Positions 35,003-44,501 of a DNA stretch of 64,000 nucleotides are shown piece by piece. Positions within the stretch are counted from its first letter, which is position 1, and each line of letters opens with the position of its first letter. The translations under genes and the position numbers were made by a program. The notes under the pieces are model-generated. The model had not been told where the DNA came from. It saw nothing but the letters and a program-made list of their open reading frames with translations, and made no database searches. The DNA is taken from the NCBI RefSeq assembly GCF_000092065.1, contig NC_009370.1, positions 62,001 through 126,000 of the forward strand, in the 5' to 3' direction. Source of the stretch: Ostreococcus lucimarinus CCE9901 (Eukaryota > Chlorophyta > Mamiellophyceae > Mamiellales > Bathycoccaceae).

Positions 35003-36358
35003 ATGCCCCCGAAAAAAGTCGTCCAAGAGGAAGTCCTCGGCCCGTGGTCGCTCGGTCGATTCTCGAGCAACCTCAAGGTGCGCTTCGACGCGCTCGATCG
35101 CGCGTCGTCGTCGTCGAAAATCGCGTCCCGAGGGTGGATGCGCGTCCCGATGACGATGCGCTTTTCGCGCGCGCGAACGACGCTCGACGACTGACGCGCC
35201 GCGCGTTTCGCGCTCTGACGCCCGGCGTAGGTCGGCATCGTCGGTATGCCCAACGTGGGGAAGTCCACGCTGTATAACGCGCTGACGAACTGCGCGATCC
35301 CGGCGGAGAACTTTCCATTTTGCACGATCGAGCCGAACAGCACGCGCGTCAACGTGCCGGACGCGAGATTCGATTGGCTCGTCGAGCAAAACAAACCCAA
35401 GAGCGTGGTGGCGCCGTATTTAGAGATTGTCGATATCGCGGGGTTGGTGAAAGGGGCGTCCACGGGCGCTGGACTCGGAAACTCGTTTTTGTCGCACATT
35501 AAAGCCGTCGACGGCATCGCGCACGTGATGCGATGCTTCGAGGACGCGGATGTCATACACGTCGAGGATCGCGTCGATCCGGTGGATGATATCGAAATCA
35601 TCACATCTGAGTTGCGGGCGAAGGATTTGGAATTCATGAGCGCGCTGAAGGAAAAAACGGAGAAGGAGGTCACGCGCGCGGCGAACGCGATGGCGGCCAA
35701 GGAGCAAAAGCAAGAGTTGGAGACGATTTGTAAGGTCGTCGATTGGCTCGAGAGCGGGAAGGAGGTTCGTCACGGCATGGAGCAGTGGACGTCGAATGAT
35801 GTGATGTACTTGAACAAGTATCAGTTGTTGACGGCCAAACCGGTGATTTACTTGGTCAACCTGAGCCGTAAAGATTTCGAACGCAAAAAGAATAAATTCT
35901 TGGTCAAGATTCACGAGTGGGTGCAGGCGCACGGTGGCGGCACCATAATTCCGTTTTCCGCCGAAGTCGAGAGCGAGCTTCAACACGTCGCGGAAGAGGA
36001 CAAGGCGCAGTGGTGCAAGGACCGAGGCGTGCAAACGATGCTGCCGAAGATTATCACGACGGCTTTCTCCACCGTGCACTTGATTTACTTCTTCACCGCG
36101 GGACCAGACGAGGTCAAGGCTTGGTGCATTCGTAAAGGATACAAAGCGCCGCAAGCCGCGGGCGCGATTCACACCGATTTTGAGCGCGGTTTCATCTGTG
36201 CCGAAGTCATGGCGTTTGACGATTTGAAAGAGCTCGGTTCCGAGCAAGCGGTGAAAACTGCGGGCAAGTATCGACAGGAAGGGAAAACGTATACGGTGCA
36301 GGACGCCGACGTCATCTTCTTCAAGTTCAACGTCAGCGGTGCGGCGAAAAAGAAATAA
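35003..36358 (+). CDS. Obg-like ATPase OLA1/YchF
   Basis: Exon 1 is 35003-35077 and exon 2 is 35231-36358, joined in phase 0, giving 400 residues. The spliced start MPPKKVVQEEVLGPW...NLK|VGIVGMPNVGKST recreates the usual OLA1 N-terminus. G1 is GMPNVGKST and the switch region has VDIAGLVKGASTGAGLGN. The C-terminus carries the TGS segment FTAGPDEVKAWCIRKG. OLA1/YchF proteins prefer ATP and act on translation and stress responses. The G4-like site reads NLSR where relatives have NLSE or NMNE, so the acidic base-contacting residue is Arg. Confidence 0.94.
35078..35230 (+). other. Spliceosomal intron of the OLA1 gene
   Basis: This 153-nt intron starts GTGCGC and ends GTAG. It has two CTGACG sites (near 35193 and 35214). 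It is phase 0. Confidence 0.9.
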
Positions 36359-36450
36359 TCGATCTATACGTACTTGAAATATTACACTACACACCGATGA
36401 TGCTCTATTGCGCTATCCTACGCGCGGTGGCTAAATTTTTACAACGACGT

Positions 36451-39021
36451 CTAACGCCGCCTCGTCGAACGGCGAAGAAGGCTGCTCGCGACGCCGACTT
36501 CGCCCGCGCTCCCGGCGCTGCTCGAGTCGTCGTCGTACGAAACATTGAGCCCGTAGTCGACGTTCCCTGGAAATGCATCTATGAAGTCTCGTTCTAACTT
36601 CATCAACTCCCTCAGCGCTATCTCGATGGAGTTGAATCGTTTTCCCTCGTCGAACGCGACGCAACGGTTGAGCCAGGCCTGCAGGCTCGGCATCATCCAC
36701 ATCGTGCTCGGCACCATGCGACCGGTGGAAATCAACATCACAAGCTGCGCGTCGACGAGCATCTGTCGTTCGTTTTCGTCCGGCACGACGTCTTCGATCA
36801 CGTGTTTGGCTTGCCCAAACTGCGCGTAATAGAGCAACTCCCACGCCGCCAAACCGATGCCGTACAAATCAGCCAGTCGATACTTATCGGGCGTGATTGA
36901 CCCTGGCACGATTTTCAATCGCTCGGGGGCGACGTAACACAGCGTCCCGGTGAGTCGCGCGCTGGAATCAAACATCATGTTACCCGCTTTCGCCAAACCG
37001 AGGTCTGAAATCTTAATCACGTGGTTGCGGCGGCATCGCCTCGAGAGTTGCGAGCCGCGATAGCCTTGACACTCGCACGCCACGAGAAAGTTATCCATCT
37101 TAATATCACGATGCACCAAGTTTGCGGCGTGCACGTGCGCGACGCCTTGAATCATCATCTTGATGGCTTTGAAAATCGTCGCCCCGTCGCGCGGGTACGT
37201 GTTTTCTTTCAAGCAATTTCTCAGCGACCCGTGCTGACACAACTCAAACATCATCATCCACGTTCGACTTCGCGGTTCCACGACGGGTCCGAGGTATTCG
37301 CACAAATAATCGCTCTTTTTGATCGTTTCCAAGAATCCAATCTCCGCCTTGGTCTTGTACCTGTCGTGCGGTTCCTTGATGGCGACCAAAGTCGTGACGG
37401 TGAAATCGTCCGGGTCGCGCACGGACGCCAGGTACACCACGCTATTCGCTCCCCGACCGATGATGTCTATGATCGAGTACCCCGCGATGTTGAGCGACTT
37501 GTGTGACGACGTGTCCCGACCGTAAGCACCACCGCCGCTCAGTTTCGAGTGTTGGATGGAATCCGCGTCGTCCAAGTACGAGTTGTCGAGGTCGAGGTCG
37601 GAGTGATCCCGCCCGGTTTCGAAATCAAATCTACCGACGGCGTAGACGACGATGAGGACGAGAAAGCCGGCGAAGATGGAGAACGGCACGAGCAAGGTCA
37701 ACTGTCGACCGTGGATGTACGAGCCGTACGTCCGAGCGACCGACGATGATTCGTCGTCGCGAATCGCCGCGCCCGCGAGATTTTCCGAGACGTCCGCGCA
37801 CCGCGAGACTTTCAGTGCCTCGACGAGTTCGAAGAACGCGCGATGGTTTCGATCGTCGTCGGATGATTCGGTAACGTTTTCCCCGAAAGCGCAAATCGAA
37901 TCGACCAAAGCGTCTGGCCAATCGATGTCGTCGAGGGATCGAAAAACCATCGGATTGAACACCGCGGAGAGCTTGTAATCGAGGCCGAGATACAAACCGT
38001 TGTGCCCGACCGCGGCGACGACGGCGGGCGCGGCGTTCGCCGCGCACCGCAAGGAATCGTAAAGATCACGCGAGCGTTTCCCCCACGCCCGTCGCGAAGT
38101 AAGGGCGCGGTCATCCCACGCAGAGACGACGCCGTGTTGAACGGCGGACGGGAGCCTGCGCCCGACGTAGTCGAGGACGTATTCCGGATACACGTTTTCG
38201 CTCGAACCCAAGCGCGCGATCGCCGAGGCGATCGACGATCCCGAGGCGATCGAGCCCAAGCCACAGTTCTCCGCGGTGTGTAACGCCGCCGTGGCGAATA
38301 TGAACGATTTCAAACGCCCCGAGACGTCGTAATACGGCGACGCGTCCGGCGACGGGTAATCGACGTCCACCGACGCGTCGTAAATCATCGAATACGAAAA
38401 CGTATCGCCGAGTCTTTCGAGAAGAGACGACGACGATCCGCGCGGCGCATCGTCCATGCCCCCGTCATCCCGCCGCTCCAGGATCAACGTCGCCAAATCG
38501 TCGTAAAACGTAATCGGGTGCTCTTTTGACTTCTTCTCCGCGTCGTCGTCTTCGCAACTCGGAATTCCGTCGCAATACTCCCACGCCGCCGTCCCCTCGT
38601 CCACGTAACACCACGGTCCGTACCGCAGCGGGTGTCCGCGCCGTCCGTTGCGACAGTAATTACGATCCGCGTCGTCGACGACCGCGTCGTCGACGCGCTC
38701 GACCCTCGACCACGCCGCGCACGTCTTCCCGCTCGCCGACGCGTCGCGCGTCCCCGCGTAGTCCGACCCGCGCCCCAACCGCGCGACGATCCCGCCGACG
38801 GCGTCGAAGTACGCGCACAGCGGCGTCGGCGGCGGCGCGCCGCGCGCGAGCGCGTCGGCGCACGCCGCGGTGCGCGCGCGAGGCGGGCCGTACCCGGCGC
38901 GAGGACGCGCGCACGACGCGCTCGACGCGCTCGACGACGACGCGACGCACGCGACGCACGCGACGAGGGCGACGACGACGCGCGTTCGCCGACGACCGCG
39001 CGATCGCGCGCGCGACGGCAT
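36451..39021 (-). CDS. Receptor-like protein kinase with kringle ectodomain
   Basis: From the ATG at 39021 the protein has 856 residues; an in-frame ATG at 39051 adds ten. A signal peptide (RVVVALVACVACVASSSS) leads into a Cys-rich region. At about residues 70-165 lies a complete kringle with six cysteines: LCAYFDAVGG, GSDYAGT, GKTCAAWS, NYCRN, GPWCYV and WEYCDGIPSC. About 280 further extracellular residues are unassigned. A membrane span (LTLLVPFSIFAGFLVLIVVY) is near residue 455. The kinase domain has IGRGANSVVYLA, VAIKEP, HRDIKMDN, ISDLGLAKAG and APERL, so the catalytic residues are present (DLG instead of DFG). Kringles bind lysine or other ligands in animal proteins. Substrate class is not fixed; the sequence lacks land-plant LRR or lectin modules. 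Confidence 0.88.
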   Translation of the reverse strand: MPSRARSRGRRRTRVVVALVACVACVASSSSASSASCARPRAGYGPPRARTAACADALARGAPPPTPLCAYFDAVGGIVARLGRGSDYAGTRDASASGKTCAAWSRVERVDDAVVDDADRNYCRNGRRGHPLRYGPWCYVDEGTAAWEYCDGIPSCEDDDAEKKSKEHPITFYDDLATLILERRDDGGMDDAPRGSSSSLLERLGDTFSYSMIYDASVDVDYPSPDASPYYDVSGRLKSFIFATAALHTAENCGLGSIASGSSIASAIARLGSSENVYPEYVLDYVGRRLPSAVQHGVVSAWDDRALTSRRAWGKRSRDLYDSLRCAANAAPAVVAAVGHNGLYLGLDYKLSAVFNPMVFRSLDDIDWPDALVDSICAFGENVTESSDDDRNHRAFFELVEALKVSRCADVSENLAGAAIRDDESSSVARTYGSYIHGRQLTLLVPFSIFAGFLVLIVVYAVGRFDFETGRDHSDLDLDNSYLDDADSIQHSKLSGGGAYGRDTSSHKSLNIAGYSIIDIIGRGANSVVYLASVRDPDDFTVTTLVAIKEPHDRYKTKAEIGFLETIKKSDYLCEYLGPVVEPRSRTWMMMFELCQHGSLRNCLKENTYPRDGATIFKAIKMMIQGVAHVHAANLVHRDIKMDNFLVACECQGYRGSQLSRRCRRNHVIKISDLGLAKAGNMMFDSSARLTGTLCYVAPERLKIVPGSITPDKYRLADLYGIGLAAWELLYYAQFGQAKHVIEDVVPDENERQMLVDAQLVMLISTGRMVPSTMWMMPSLQAWLNRCVAFDEGKRFNSIEIALRELMKLERDFIDAFPGNVDYGLNVSYDDDSSSAGSAGEVGVASSLLRRSTRRR

Positions 39022-39197
39022 CGCCGACGACCGCGCGTCGGCGGGTGTCACGCGCCGACGTCTCCGGCGCGCGCCCCCCCCTCTCCGGTCGGCGAAACCC
39101 GTAACAAAAGCGTTTCGACCGCGACCGGGGCGGGGGGGGTAAATTTACGCATCAACGAGTATCTATTCAAGGGTGTGAAACGCCCATGTATGTATAA

Positions 39198-39354
39198 GCT
39201 CGGTTAGCTCAGTTGGTTAGAGCGTGGTGCTAATACATTATACGTAGCATTCGATTCGAGCGCGATTCAGTTCGCGCTTCAGACACGTGGACGTTTGTAT
39301 TCAGTCTGATGAAGAGAAACGCCAAGGTCATCGGTTCGACCCCGGTACTGAGCA
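39198..39354 (+). tRNA. tRNA-Ile (AAU) with 83-nt intron
   Basis: Exons 39198-39235 and 39319-39354 give a complete cloverleaf: acceptor GCTCGGT/ACTGAGC, D-arm GCTCAGTTGGTTAGAGC, anticodon stem TGGTG/CGCCA, loop CTAATAA and T-arm ATCGG-TTCGACC-CCGGT. The anticodon AAU reads isoleucine after inosine editing. The intron (39236-39318) is at the canonical 37/38 site and contains the hairpin TCGAGCGCGA/TTCGCGCTTC. At 83 nt it is long for a eukaryotic tRNA intron. Confidence 0.95.
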
Positions 39355-39701
39355 TAGCGTCAGTGAACATTGTTCCCACTTTTTTAGCCTATCAATTTTT
39401 ATCACTTTTTTTATTTCATCTCACTGTATTCATAACCAATTGTCCGTTTCGAGCAGCACTTTTCGCGTTGTCGCGACGCTCGACGTGCGTTCGTCGGGAC
39501 CGACGAATGACTCCGGTCGGACTATTCATATCGCAATCGAATATCGTTGGCGTAGTAACTTTGTGCTCGCTCTTACAAAGGTGGTGTGGCTAAGAATGTC
39601 GGTGGCGGTGGTGGCGACGACACCGCGCGCCGACTTCGGGACAAACGACCGCGGTCGTCAATCGTTTTATCACTCCGCCGTTCAACGAAACGAACGGACG
39701 A
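39355..39701. other. AT-rich spacer after tRNA-Ile
   Basis: This 347-bp stretch between tRNA-Ile and the 3' end of psaK is notably richer in A+T than the rest. Short open frames cross it, but none has an intact start in good context or a known motif. I see no gene here beyond the Pol III terminator. Confidence 0.6.
39380..39385 (+). terminator. RNA polymerase III terminator of tRNA-Ile
   Basis: Six T residues lie 25 nt after the tRNA 3' end. Other T-runs follow near 39404-39412. Confidence 0.65.
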
Positions 39702-40318
39702 TTAGTACGGCACTTGACCCGCGAGGATTTCCCCGGCCGAGATAATCGTCGCGAACGAACCCGCGGCGAGAACGTCGACGGCGGTGAACCCCGCCGGATC
39801 GCGCGAGCCGATGTTCTTCGTGCTCGCTTGTTCCACCATCGCCGTGTGGCTCGACGCGCCGTTGTAGTTCTTCTTCACGCTCGGCATAAGGCCGAAGCGC
39901 ATCGCGCCCATGATCGCGGCCGTGTTCGCGCACACAATCTAAGATTTCGAACGATTCGTCGTCAGTCAGTCGTCGTCGTCGCCTCGTCGCCCTAGCTCGA
40001 ATCCTCGTCTTCTCTCGTCCCGCTCGCGCGTCGCTCGCGTCGTCTCGACGCACCATGTTCTCCGTGGACCCGAGCGACCAATCCGCGCGCACGCGCACGT
40101 CGCGCTTCGCCGCCTGTCGTCGCGCGATCGCCGCGAAAGTCAGTCCAAAGTCGCAATCATCGTCAAGATACGCGTATCGTATCGCGATCCGATCGTTCGT
40201 CGCGTTCGGGCGTCGCGCGCACCTTTGCGACGCGAGACGCGCGCTTGACGGCGGAGACGTCGGCGATGGAGGTCTTGGAGGACACGATTTGCGTGCGTTG
40301 CGCGATGGAGGCGTGCAT
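39702..40318 (-). CDS. psaK: Photosystem I reaction-centre subunit PsaK, nuclear-encoded
   Basis: Three exons, 40318-40223, 40113-40054 and 39938-39702, all joined in phase 0, give 130 residues. The transit peptide is MHASIAQRTQIVSSKTSIAD and onward. The mature protein has GSTENMIVCANTAAIMGAMR, the first PsaK helix, with the phase-0 junction inside it. RDPAGFTAVDVLAAGSFATI starts the second helix and matches PsaK's DPAGFT block. PsaK is a two-helix subunit at the PSI edge beside PsaA and helps bind LHCI antenna. It ends GEILAGQVPY, which differs from the usual GVVLGLKN tail. Confidence 0.88.
39939..40053 (-). other. psaK intron 2
   Basis: This 115-nt intron starts GTGCGT, has ACTGACTGACG about 30 nt before the end, and ends TTAG. 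Confidence 0.85.
40114..40222 (-). other. psaK intron 1
   Basis: This 109-nt intron starts GTGCGC, has ACTGAC about 33 nt before the end, and ends CAG. Confidence 0.85.
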
Positions 40319-40435
40319 GGCGACGAGTTTTGACGCGCGATTCGTCGCGCGCGCGGGACCGCGGACCGCGCGATGGGCCGTGTGTAATTTTGTGTGTTAC
40401 TTTACTTACATGTACAGAAACGCGCGCGGCGGCGG

Positions 40436-41509
40436 TCACGGCGCGGCGTCGCCGGCGACTTTGATCTCGAGTAAGCTCTCCACCGGATTGCGACAGATGG
40501 GGCAGACGTTACCCGTGAGCTGCGAGCGCAGTGCATGCGCGCACTCGGCGCACATGCACAGGTGGCGACACGGGAGCACGGTGGTGTCGCGAGGCTCGGT
40601 GAGACAGATGACGCACTCCTCGCCGACGTCGGCGGAGCTCAGCCCGACGTTGTCGCAACTCTCGATGCCGTAAATCTCTTGTAACTCGTACGACGAACCG
40701 TGGACGTAGATTTTTTGTTTCGTGACGTGGGCGGTCCACTTGCGCGGCGCGCTCGTCTCTCGGCGAAACTCGGCGTACGTCGTTTGACACTGAACCCACG
40801 GCTCGGGCTTCGCTAAGCCCCCGATCGGGTTCTCGGGAAGGTCCGCTAACGTCTTTCCATGATTCGCCTCGGCGTCGGACGAAACACACTCCAAACGAAT
40901 CACCACCGGGTACGTCTTCGCGTCGACGTTCGTCGTCGTCAGCTCGCGTTCGCCGCCGAACGATCGCACGTCCACGTAATCCTCCGCCCCTTGCGTGAAC
41001 CGCGCGCCGAGTCCGGCTTCCAAATGCGCCACGTTCGTTCCTTTCGGGTTCGTTCGCGCGATCGGGTTCGTCGACGCCGGTTCGAACGCTCCCCCGGGCA
41101 ACTCCCTCGCCACGTACGCCACCGACACCCGACACGCCTTGTCCGCGTCCACCTTGAACGTGATCCCGAACTTATTCGCCCCCGCCCCGGACGACAACGA
41201 CGGCGTTCCACCGGATCGTCCGCCCGCGCCGCCGTCGCTCGTCACGCACTCGAGCGTCGATTTGTTCAAGTTGACGTGATTGCGAATCGTCGTCGTCTTG
41301 TGCGTCCTCGCCGCGCTCGTCGTCGTCGTCGTCGTCGCGCCGCCGTCGCTCTCGACGATCGCACCGCGGCCGTCATCGTTCGACGCGCGTCGTCCTCCGC
41401 GGCGTCCTTCGGCGTCGGACGCGGCGTGCGCGCGCAGATCCGCGCGCGGGTCGAAATCGACGTCAGCGCGCGAAGTCGCGCGACGCGCGCGCGAGGACGA
41501 CGCGCCCAT
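40436..41509 (-). CDS. LOG2/MGRN1-type RING E3 ubiquitin ligase, N-myristoylated
   Basis: The 357-residue protein begins MGASSSR, a myristoylation signal. After a low-complexity Thr/Ala/Asp segment comes the Mahogunin-like domain: CVTSDGGAG, GITFKVDADKACRVSVAYVA, TNPKGTNVAHLEAGLGARF and YPVVIRLEC. The RING finger is near the C-terminus: CVICLTEPRDTTVLPCRHLC, then CAECAHALRSQ, then CPICRNPVESLLEI. This C3HC4 form with the tail matches plant LOG2/LUL and animal MGRN1, which ubiquitinate membrane proteins. Its neighbour EED reads in the same direction. Confidence 0.94.
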   Translation of the reverse strand: MGASSSRARRATSRADVDFDPRADLRAHAASDAEGRRGGRRASNDDGRGAIVESDGGATTTTTTSAARTHKTTTIRNHVNLNKSTLECVTSDGGAGGRSGGTPSLSSGAGANKFGITFKVDADKACRVSVAYVARELPGGAFEPASTNPIARTNPKGTNVAHLEAGLGARFTQGAEDYVDVRSFGGERELTTTNVDAKTYPVVIRLECVSSDAEANHGKTLADLPENPIGGLAKPEPWVQCQTTYAEFRRETSAPRKWTAHVTKQKIYVHGSSYELQEIYGIESCDNVGLSSADVGEECVICLTEPRDTTVLPCRHLCMCAECAHALRSQLTGNVCPICRNPVESLLEIKVAGDAAP

Positions 41510-41610
41510 CGCGGTGCGCGCGCGAGCGCGCGCGAGCGATCGTTCGCGCGCGCGCGGCGGTCGATCGGATTCGCGGTCGCGAGGCGTCGTGTGCGGCGGA
41601 ACGCGAGCGG

Positions 41611-41681
41611 CGCGCGAGGCACGCGAGGCGCGCGAGGCGCGCGAGGAACGAGGACGCGAGGAACGCGAGGCGCGCGAGGAC
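41611..41681. repeat. GCGAGGCGC-type degenerate tandem repeat
   Basis: About seven imperfect units of CGCGAGG with A/G/C variation lie in the 233-bp spacer between the EED stop and the LOG2-like start. No gene is seen. Confidence 0.7.
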
Positions 41682-41742
41682 GCTCGTCTCTCTCGTTCGC
41701 TAATAAATCGCCGGGAACTACTCGTCGTCGCTATCGCTGCCG

Positions 41743-42184
41743 CTACTTTTCAGTCGACGCCGACCGAGCGAGATCGACGGCGGCGGCGGCGGCTCGCTCC
41801 GGCGCCGCCTCCGTGGCCTCGAGAACCTTCTCGAACGCGGCGACGAGTGCCGTCCAATGGCGCTCGTCCTCCATTTCCACGGATGGCGTGTTGACGTGGG
41901 CGTGGGCCAACTGCGCGCCGCGAAACTCGCGGGCGACTCTGAGGCAGTTCTTGCGCGAGACGCCGAGATTTGCGCCGAAATACGCCAAGGCTTCGACGAC
42001 GGCTTTGCGCGTCTTCAGACTCGGGTCTTGGAGCGAATCGCGCGCGCGCAATAACTCGTTGAGACGAGCTTCGAGGAGTCGCCGAAGGTCCGCGTTCCAG
42101 ACGAACCGCGCGCGGCGCGTTTGTCTCGTTCCTCCGGCGTCGGCGGACGCCGCCGCGCCGTTCGCGTCGCGACCTTCTCTCGTA

Positions 42185-42219
<35 letters not shown>

Positions 42220-43482
42220 CGCATCCATTTCATCGTTCTCTTTGCTGTCGTCATCGTCGTCTTCGCTCGGCGTCGCCAAATCCCAGCGACAGATGAGGCC
42301 CGAATCGCACGCCGCGACGACGACGTCGCCGTCGCGATTGATGGCGCACTGACGAACGACCGCGAAGCCGTCGAGCGCGATTTCGGGCGCAACGTTGTTT
42401 GACGCGCTACGCCTGACCGGAAACGCCGCCAATCTCGCGGGCGCGCGCGTCAACCCGCCGCGCGCGTCCAAGCGCCACACCAGCACCAAACCTTTAATGT
42501 TGCCCAAAGCGAAGGCGTTTCGCGATCCCGAGACGGCGAAGCGTATCCACCACAAATTCGCGTCTTTTTGCTCAAACGCCGACACCGAACGAAATTGGTT
42601 CCCTCGCGCGTGCACCACGCCCACGGGTTCGTCTGGCACCCAAAGCTTCACGATGCCGTCCACGCTCTTGCTCAACACCGCGTCGCCCAACCACCCGACA
42701 CAATCGACGTAATCGTCGTGCACGCTGCTGCTCGAAAACATCGGCGTATCGATGACGATCGTTTTGAAATTCGCGAGTGGTTTCGTCCAAGTCGCCGCCT
42801 TCGCCATGGAATCCGCGAGCGGCGGCGTGGCCCAAACCTTGACGCAGTTGTCCATCGCGCCCGTGACGAGCTTCATCTGCCCTTTCGCGTCGATGGCGGG
42901 ATGAAAATCCACGCTCAACAACTCATTTCTATGGCCTCGAGCCCCGGCTAATATCGCCATCGTCACCCCGGTGTTGACGTGCCACAGACGAACGCTCAAA
43001 TCCTTGCTCGCCGTCGCCACCACGCTCGGCCGCGACGGGTGCGACACGACGGAATTCACCGTCCCTCCGTGTCCCACCAGATTCACGTGCAGCCGCCCCG
43101 TGACGCAATCTACGACGCGCACCACCGCTCCCTCCCCCGCGAGCGCCAGGCACGGCCGCAATTTCCCCTTTCCCGTCGTCGTCGCGTCGGCGCCGCTCTC
43201 CCGTCGTCCCACCGAGTCAATCGCGCACCACTCGCACGCGTAAAACGCCTCATTCGCGTCGCGCGTCTCAAACGACGCCACGAGCACGACGTTTCCCGAC
43301 TTTTCGCACTCCCACACGTCCGCCCGCGTCCCCGCGCACGTGGCGAACGTTCGCTGAAACTTTCCATCGACGCCTTCGATGGCGCAAAATCGCGCGCAGT
43401 ACACGTGCGCGCGCTCCTGACCGTCCCGTATCGCGCACGTCGGCGCGTACGACGCCCGTTTCGCCTCCCGCGCGCGCGCCAT
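41743..43482 (-). CDS. EED/ESC (FIE-type) Polycomb PRC2 subunit
   Basis: The 579-residue WD40 protein matches EED at many points: YVDCVGWLGDAVLSKSVDGI, VKLW, NLWWIRFAVSGSRNAFALGN, VGHGGTVNSVVSHPSRPSVV and QCAINRDGDVVVAACDSGLI. EED reads H3K27me3 and stimulates the PRC2 methyltransferase. Seven blades are accounted for by about residue 420. An extension of about 150 residues follows: an acidic run (DDDDDSKENDEMDADDDDDD), then a helical tail rich in Arg/Glu. Such a tail is not in the compact plant FIE or animal EED. Neighbours are unrelated by family; the COMM-domain gene diverges 63 bp away. Confidence 0.92.
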
Positions 43483-43545
43483 GTCGCGCGCGTCGCGCTC
43501 TGACGGTTTTCATTCGCCGCGAGCGCTTCATTCGTCGACGCCGCG

Positions 43546-44217
43546 ATGAGACTCGACGGCGACGCGCTCGACGCGCTCGACGCGCTGGAAAACCTGCTGA
43601 ACGCGGAGTCCGCAGACGTGGTGAACGACGTCCTGGACGACGCGTGCAAGGCGTGGTGCGACGGCGCGCGCGAAGGCGAAGAAAAACGAACCCAGCGTTT
43701 GAGGAAAAATTGTGAAAAAATCAAAGAAAAACTCGAAGTCGAGAGCGACGACGAGGCGCTGCGAACGACGCGGGCGTGCGAGACGGTGGTGAGGATGTCA
43801 GTCTGGGCGCTCGGCGCGAGCGGCGGTGAAAACGCGTCGATGGGGTTCGAACGCGCGGTGACGCACGAGAAGCTTCGAGCGCTGCTCGTCGAGCGCGCGC
43901 TCGAGCGAAGAGGAAAATGGCGCGAGAAAATCACGAGCGCGCGCGCGATGCCGGTGGAGGTGTTAAAAGATTTCGATTGGTGCGTGCGCGGGACGACGGG
44001 CGGCGCGGGCGCGGCGACGGGATCGATCTCGGTCGCGAACGCGCCGACGTGTCGCTTCGCGCTTCGGTTGCGGCGCGGCGGCGCTTCGGCGGCGGCGGCG
44101 GCGCGAGACGTGCACTTCAGCGTCGGAATCGATGCGCTGGACGTCATCGCGGATAAGTGCGCGGAGGCGCGCAGGGCGATCGAGACCTTGGCGCCGGGCG
44201 CGACGCCCGAATCGTAG
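43546..44217 (+). CDS. COMM-domain (COMMD) protein
   Basis: The 223-residue protein has a helical N-terminal domain (about residues 1-140) and a C-terminal COMM domain, with VLKDFDWCVR (the family's L-x-D-x-DW), CRFALRLRRG and VHFSVGIDALDVIADKC. COMMD proteins form the Commander ring with CCDC22/CCDC93 and the retriever for endosomal recycling. The Trp/Asp and the LRLRR and VGIDALD strands fit the fold, but the subfamily number cannot be told. A FAM21-like gene, a known partner pathway, lies at the window's right end. Confidence 0.75.
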   Translation: MRLDGDALDALDALENLLNAESADVVNDVLDDACKAWCDGAREGEEKRTQRLRKNCEKIKEKLEVESDDEALRTTRACETVVRMSVWALGASGGENASMGFERAVTHEKLRALLVERALERRGKWREKITSARAMPVEVLKDFDWCVRGTTGGAGAATGSISVANAPTCRFALRLRRGGASAAAAARDVHFSVGIDALDVIADKCAEARRAIETLAPGATPES

Positions 44218-44501
44218 CGTTCGTAGCGAGCGTGTATACAGTGTAGAGTAAAATAGGACCCCACGCTTTCACTTTTTTCCACGAAGCGAATCGTCCCGCA
44301 CCGCGCGACGCGCGACGCGCGCGACGACGCGCGACGCGCGCGAACGGATCGCGATCCTCGCTGCGTCGTAAACCGACGCGCGCGACGAGCGACGACGACC
44401 GCGCGCGCAGCGACGACGCGAAACGCAAAAAGTTCAAAAACATAGAATCGCCGCCGCGCTGGGTCGAGGCGATCGGCGAGAAATCAGCGCGCGCTCGCGA
44501 C

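Noticed and set aside
36451-39021. IRE1-type sensor kinase
   Set aside because: There is a signal peptide, ectodomain and kinase, but no KEN RNase domain after the kinase, and the ectodomain is a kringle rather than a propeller.
39309-39745. Short plus-strand frames after tRNA-Ile
   Set aside because: They begin inside the tRNA intron or its 3' half and run into the antisense of psaK; no domain or plausible start.
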